A DNA stretch of 64,000 nucleotides from contig JAEPML010000001.1 in assembly GCA_017643925.1 (NCBI GenBank), positions 186,001 to 250,000 of the forward strand, in the 5' to 3' direction. Shown one piece after another: positions 61,407 to 64,000 of this stretch. This DNA comes from Roseibium sp. (GTDB lineage: Bacteria > Pseudomonadota > Alphaproteobacteria > Rhizobiales > Stappiaceae). The translations under genes and the position numbers were made by a program. The notes under the pieces were generated by a model. The model was not told where the DNA came from. It saw nothing but the letters and a program-made list of their open reading frames with translations, and made no database searches. Numbering within the stretch: the first letter of the stretch is position 1; every line of letters begins with the position of its first letter.

Positions 61407-61787
61407 ATGAGCGATTTTCCGGCTTTGAGGAAGATCAGGTTGAACCTGGCCCGGACGAAAGAGTATCCGCAGGGCTCGGCACGTCATGGATATGAGTTTA
61501 CAGCGCCGCTGGATGAAACCGGACATATCGATGCGGGACTTTGGAAGAAGGAACGTGATCATTGTCGCGTGCGCCGATTCTGGGGTGATGAGGTGGAAGA
61601 AATCGGTCACCTGGTGCACCGTCCCGGCGGGTCCTGGGCCTTTCACTACGATATTGACGGTGACGACGACGACGAAGCTGGCTACCGCTTCGGTGCCCAT
61701 GCTTTCAATCCCGGAGAATATGTTTCCATCAAGGATGAAGATGGTGACATGCACACGTTCCAGGTCGTGACGGTCATGCCGATCTGA
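61407..61787 (+). CDS. Conserved small protein of unknown function
   Basis: 126 residues from ATG 61407 with a perfect AAAGGAGGT site. Features: a basic N-terminal region (LRKIRLNLARTKEYP), RHGYEFTAPLDETGHID, several Trp/His residues (WAFHYDIDG) and the acidic DGDDDDEAGYRFGAHAF, then an SH3-like strand pattern EYVSIKDEDGDMHTFQVV. No signal peptide or membrane helix. I do not recognise the family with certainty; the strong ribosome site and own terminator (61810) support a real gene. Confidence 0.75.
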   Translation: MSDFPALRKIRLNLARTKEYPQGSARHGYEFTAPLDETGHIDAGLWKKERDHCRVRRFWGDEVEEIGHLVHRPGGSWAFHYDIDGDDDDEAGYRFGAHAFNPGEYVSIKDEDGDMHTFQVVTVMPI

Positions 61788-61809
61788 TGTGGACGGGCAG
61801 CAAGAACGC

Positions 61810-61840
61810 AAAAGGCGTCGGAATTCCGGCGCCTTTTTTG
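61810..61840 (+). terminator. Intrinsic terminator after the 126-residue protein
   Basis: Arms AAAAGGCGTCGG and CCGGCGCCTTTT around AATT with one T-G wobble, then further T residues to 61839. Confidence 0.88.
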
Positions 61841-61978
61841 CGTTTTGTTGCTTCAGTGATCTATGTTTCTTCCAAAATGGAATGAACTCATTGCAAATTA
61901 ATCTGGTTTCGCTCTCTGACAGCCGGTTCTTTCTTACGGTATAGAATGAAGGAAGTGTTTTTGGTACGGGGCAAGGTC

Positions 61979-63652
61979 ATGCGGCAAAAGACGGGCGGCG
62001 AATTGTTGGTGGAAGCGCTGGAGCTTCACGGGGCAGAGCGAGTGTTCTGTGTTCCCGGAGAAAGCTATCTGGCCGTGCTTGATGCCCTGCATGATGCTTC
62101 CATTCCGGTTACCGTCTGCCGGCAGGAAGGCGGGGCCGCCATGATGGCCGACGCCCATGGCAAGCTGACCGGGAAGCCGGGCATCTGCATGGTGACCCGT
62201 GGACCGGGCGCGACCAACGCATCCGCAGGCGTTCACGTTGCCGCCCAGGATTCGACCCCGATGATCCTGTTCATTGGCCAGATCGAACGGGGCATGCGCG
62301 AACGTGAGGCCTTTCAGGAAGTCGATTATCGCCAGATGTTCGGCGGCATCGCAAAATGGGTTGCCGAGATCGATCACGCTGACCGTGTCCCCGAGTTCAT
62401 TTCCAGGGCCTGGCATGTCGCGACGTCCGGTCGACCCGGTCCCGTCGTGCTGGCGCTTCCGGAAGACATGCTGGTGGAGACATCTGCAGTCGCACAGCCA
62501 CCGGCCTGGCAACAGGTTGAAACCCATCCAGGCCTGACCCAGATGGCAGAGTTGCAGAAACGGCTTTGGGCGGCCGAGAACCCAATCGCCATCCTTGGCG
62601 GCAGCCGCTGGTCGGATGACGCCGTGGCTGCGTTCACCCGTTTTGCAGAGCGGTTCGAATTGCCGGTCGCCTGTTCCTTCCGGCGCCAGATGCTCTTCGA
62701 CAACCTTCACCCGAACTATGCCGGCGATGTCGGTATTGGCATCAACCCGAAACTGCTGGCGCGGGTCAAGGTCGCCGACCTGATCCTGCTGGTTGGAGGA
62801 CGCCTGTCTGAAATGCCGAGCCAGTCCTATTCCCTGCTCGACATTCCCGCACCGGCGCAAGACCTGGTTCACGTTCATGCGGATGCTGAGGAACTCGGGC
62901 GGGTCTATCGACCGGCCATGGCCATTCACGCAAGCCCGACGGCCTTCTGCAAGGCCGCCGAAGGTCTCCAGCCACCAAACGTGATCAAAGGCGCCGGAAA
63001 GGCAAAGGAAGCGCACCAGGACTATCTGGACTGGTCGGGCGCGCGTCCCGAGACAGCTGGCACATTGCAAATGGCCGGTGTCATGGATTGGCTGGAAGCC
63101 AATCTTGCTGATGATGCGATCTGCACGAACGGCGCCGGAAACTATGCCACCTGGTTGCACCGCTTTCACCGCTTCCGCCGCTACGGCACGCAGGCTGCGC
63201 CGACATCAGGTTCCATGGGCTATGGCCTGCCGGCGGCAGTCGCTGCGAAACTGGCCTTCCCGGATCGGGAAGTTGTCTGTTTCGCCGGAGACGGTTGCCT
63301 TCAGATGACGATGCAGGAATTCGGCACAGCCTGTCAGGATAGGGCAAACATTATCGTTCTGGCCATCGACAACGGCATGTATGGCACCATCCGCATGCAC
63401 CAGGAACGCACCTATCCGGGGCGTCCTTCGGCGACACGACTGGTCAATCCGGACTTTGCAGCGCTTGCCAAAACGTATGGCGCATATGGTGAAACAGTGG
63501 AGACGACTGACCAGTTCGGACCGGCCTTCGAGCGCGCGCGCGCATCTGGGCAGCCGGCCATCCTCCATTTGAAACTGGATCCTGAAGCGATCACACCTGC
63601 CGCCTCGCTCAGCCAGATCAGGTCTGCGGCCTTGGAAAAATCGGGCAATTAG
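61979..63652 (+). CDS. Thiamine-diphosphate-dependent enzyme, acetolactate synthase-like
   Basis: 557 residues from ATG 61979 (61946 is an alternative without a ribosome site). The N-terminal PYR domain has the catalytic glutamate in VCRQEGGAAMMADAHG; the middle domain is at about 190-320 and the PP domain carries the ThDP motif as GDGCLQMTMQEFGTACQDRANIIVLAIDN without its last residues, with GSMGYGLPAAVAAKLAF before it. No regulatory small subunit gene is adjacent, so this may be a catabolic ThDP enzyme (for example sulfoacetaldehyde acetyltransferase-, benzoylformate decarboxylase- or oxalyl-like) rather than IlvB. The substrate cannot be fixed from sequence. Ends in TAG. Confidence 0.88.
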   Translation: MRQKTGGELLVEALELHGAERVFCVPGESYLAVLDALHDASIPVTVCRQEGGAAMMADAHGKLTGKPGICMVTRGPGATNASAGVHVAAQDSTPMILFIGQIERGMREREAFQEVDYRQMFGGIAKWVAEIDHADRVPEFISRAWHVATSGRPGPVVLALPEDMLVETSAVAQPPAWQQVETHPGLTQMAELQKRLWAAENPIAILGGSRWSDDAVAAFTRFAERFELPVACSFRRQMLFDNLHPNYAGDVGIGINPKLLARVKVADLILLVGGRLSEMPSQSYSLLDIPAPAQDLVHVHADAEELGRVYRPAMAIHASPTAFCKAAEGLQPPNVIKGAGKAKEAHQDYLDWSGARPETAGTLQMAGVMDWLEANLADDAICTNGAGNYATWLHRFHRFRRYGTQAAPTSGSMGYGLPAAVAAKLAFPDREVVCFAGDGCLQMTMQEFGTACQDRANIIVLAIDNGMYGTIRMHQERTYPGRPSATRLVNPDFAALAKTYGAYGETVETTDQFGPAFERARASGQPAILHLKLDPEAITPAASLSQIRSAALEKSGN

Positions 63653-63674
63653 AAGCGCGTCTCACTTCCGACCG

Positions 63675-64000
63675 TCAGGTTGCCTGTGGCTCGGTCTTCA
63701 GTTTGCCCTCGTCAACACTCAGGGACACAACGATGCCGACAAGGGCAACCGCGAGACCGAACCAGAAGGCGGAGTGAAGACCGGCTGCAAAACTCTCGCG
63801 GACCGCAGTTGCGGCCAGATCGGCATTCTTGCCGTCAAGCTGATTGAGGACGGCGGCAACCGCGGGATCTTTCAGCGTGCCGGCTGCCAGCGTGTGCATG
63901 TCCCGAGCAGCGAGCGTGATCCCTGCCTGGGACAGGGCGCCTTCAACCGACCGCATGGCTGAAAAGAACATCAGCGCCGTTGCAAAGGCGATTCCGATTG
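63675..64000 (-). CDS. MFS transporter, C-terminal part only
   Basis: The frame stays open through the window edge (IGIAFATALMFFSAMRSVEG continues upstream), so the 5' end is outside. The visible part has a helix, a periplasmic loop with KDPAVAAVLNQLDGKN-type residues, and a last helix AFWFGLAVALVGIVVSLSV, the typical end of DHA2/QacA-like major facilitator drug exporters. It is convergent with the ThDP enzyme gene. Confidence 0.75.
   Translation of the reverse strand, partial: IGIAFATALMFFSAMRSVEGALSQAGITLAARDMHTLAAGTLKDPAVAAVLNQLDGKNADLAATAVRESFAAGLHSAFWFGLAVALVGIVVSLSVDEGKLKTEPQAT

Noticed and set aside
1..64000. CRISPR arrays, IS elements, prophage or rRNA genes
   Set aside because: None was recognised: no regularly spaced direct repeats, transposase, integrase or phage structural genes, and no rRNA sequence.

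Overview
The window reads as a chromosomal segment of a high-GC alphaproteobacterium, most likely a marine member of the Hyphomicrobiales. A Stappiaceae genus such as Roseibium/Labrenzia is plausible but not proven. Pointers are a BA14K-family protein, an IalB-type exported protein, a very long PdhS-like cell-cycle histidine kinase, two phasins, DUF2849 and DUF934 proteins inside a cysG-cysI-cysH operon, CCCGG-TCAAG palindromic repeats, and a tRNA-His that encodes no G at position -1. No IS element, prophage, CRISPR array or rRNA operon is visible. Coding density is high on both strands.

Layout. 1-4.3 kb: the end of a BA14K gene, a YaiI/HI0933-flavoprotein pair, a response regulator whose REC and HD-GYP sites are both degenerate, and a family 2 glycosyltransferase. 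4.4-7.8 kb: a GH13 alpha-glucosidase behind a perfect LacI-type operator, a gene-free stretch with a minus-strand terminator that suggests a small RNA, and an SCP2-like thiolase. 8-10 kb: two exported proteins. 10.1-14.9 kb: the sulfate assimilation operon cysG-DUF2849-cysI-cysH-DUF934. 15-18.8 kb: a two-component operon (REC-DUF3369-HD-GYP regulator and sensor kinase) in which the kinase is cut by an in-frame TAG. 19-22.2 kb: small membrane and VOC proteins and an ECF42-like sigma factor with its YCII/DGPF partner. 22.4-26.2 kb: a three-gene cassette, DUF3604 protein - PpiC-type foldase - HupE/UreJ membrane protein, the last gene also cut by an in-frame TAG.

26.3-36.0 kb is a polyamine uptake and catabolism locus: class III aminotransferase, two glutamine-synthetase-like gamma-glutamylputrescine synthetases, a GntR/FCD regulator with a GTGATCAC palindrome on both of its flanks, and a complete PotFGHI-type ABC transporter. 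36-39.5 kb: a CelD-like acetyltransferase, a small membrane protein and 3-oxoacid CoA-transferase (scoAB). 39.8-43.9 kb: a membrane GGDEF-EAL protein and an FtsH-family protease. 44-46.9 kb: a ferric iron ABC permease and binding protein behind an Irr-box-like palindrome and next to a 76-bp inverted repeat. 47-53.7 kb: a DUF4336 protein, the giant acidic PAS histidine kinase and two phasins, the second with a probable PhaR operator. 53.9-64 kb: tRNA-His, an SMR efflux protein, GNAT, pirin, DUF3291, TauE/SafE, AzlCD, an APH/P-loop fusion kinase, a TPP enzyme and the end of an MFS transporter.

Common themes are c-di-GMP and two-component signalling, nitrogen and carbon scavenging (polyamines, alpha-glucosides, ketone bodies, PHB granules) and iron control. 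The most unusual points are the two in-frame amber interruptions, the DUF3604-foldase-HupE cassette, the double-degenerate RpfG-like regulator, the orphan terminator near 6.2 kb, and the Irr-box/inverted-repeat region near 47 kb.
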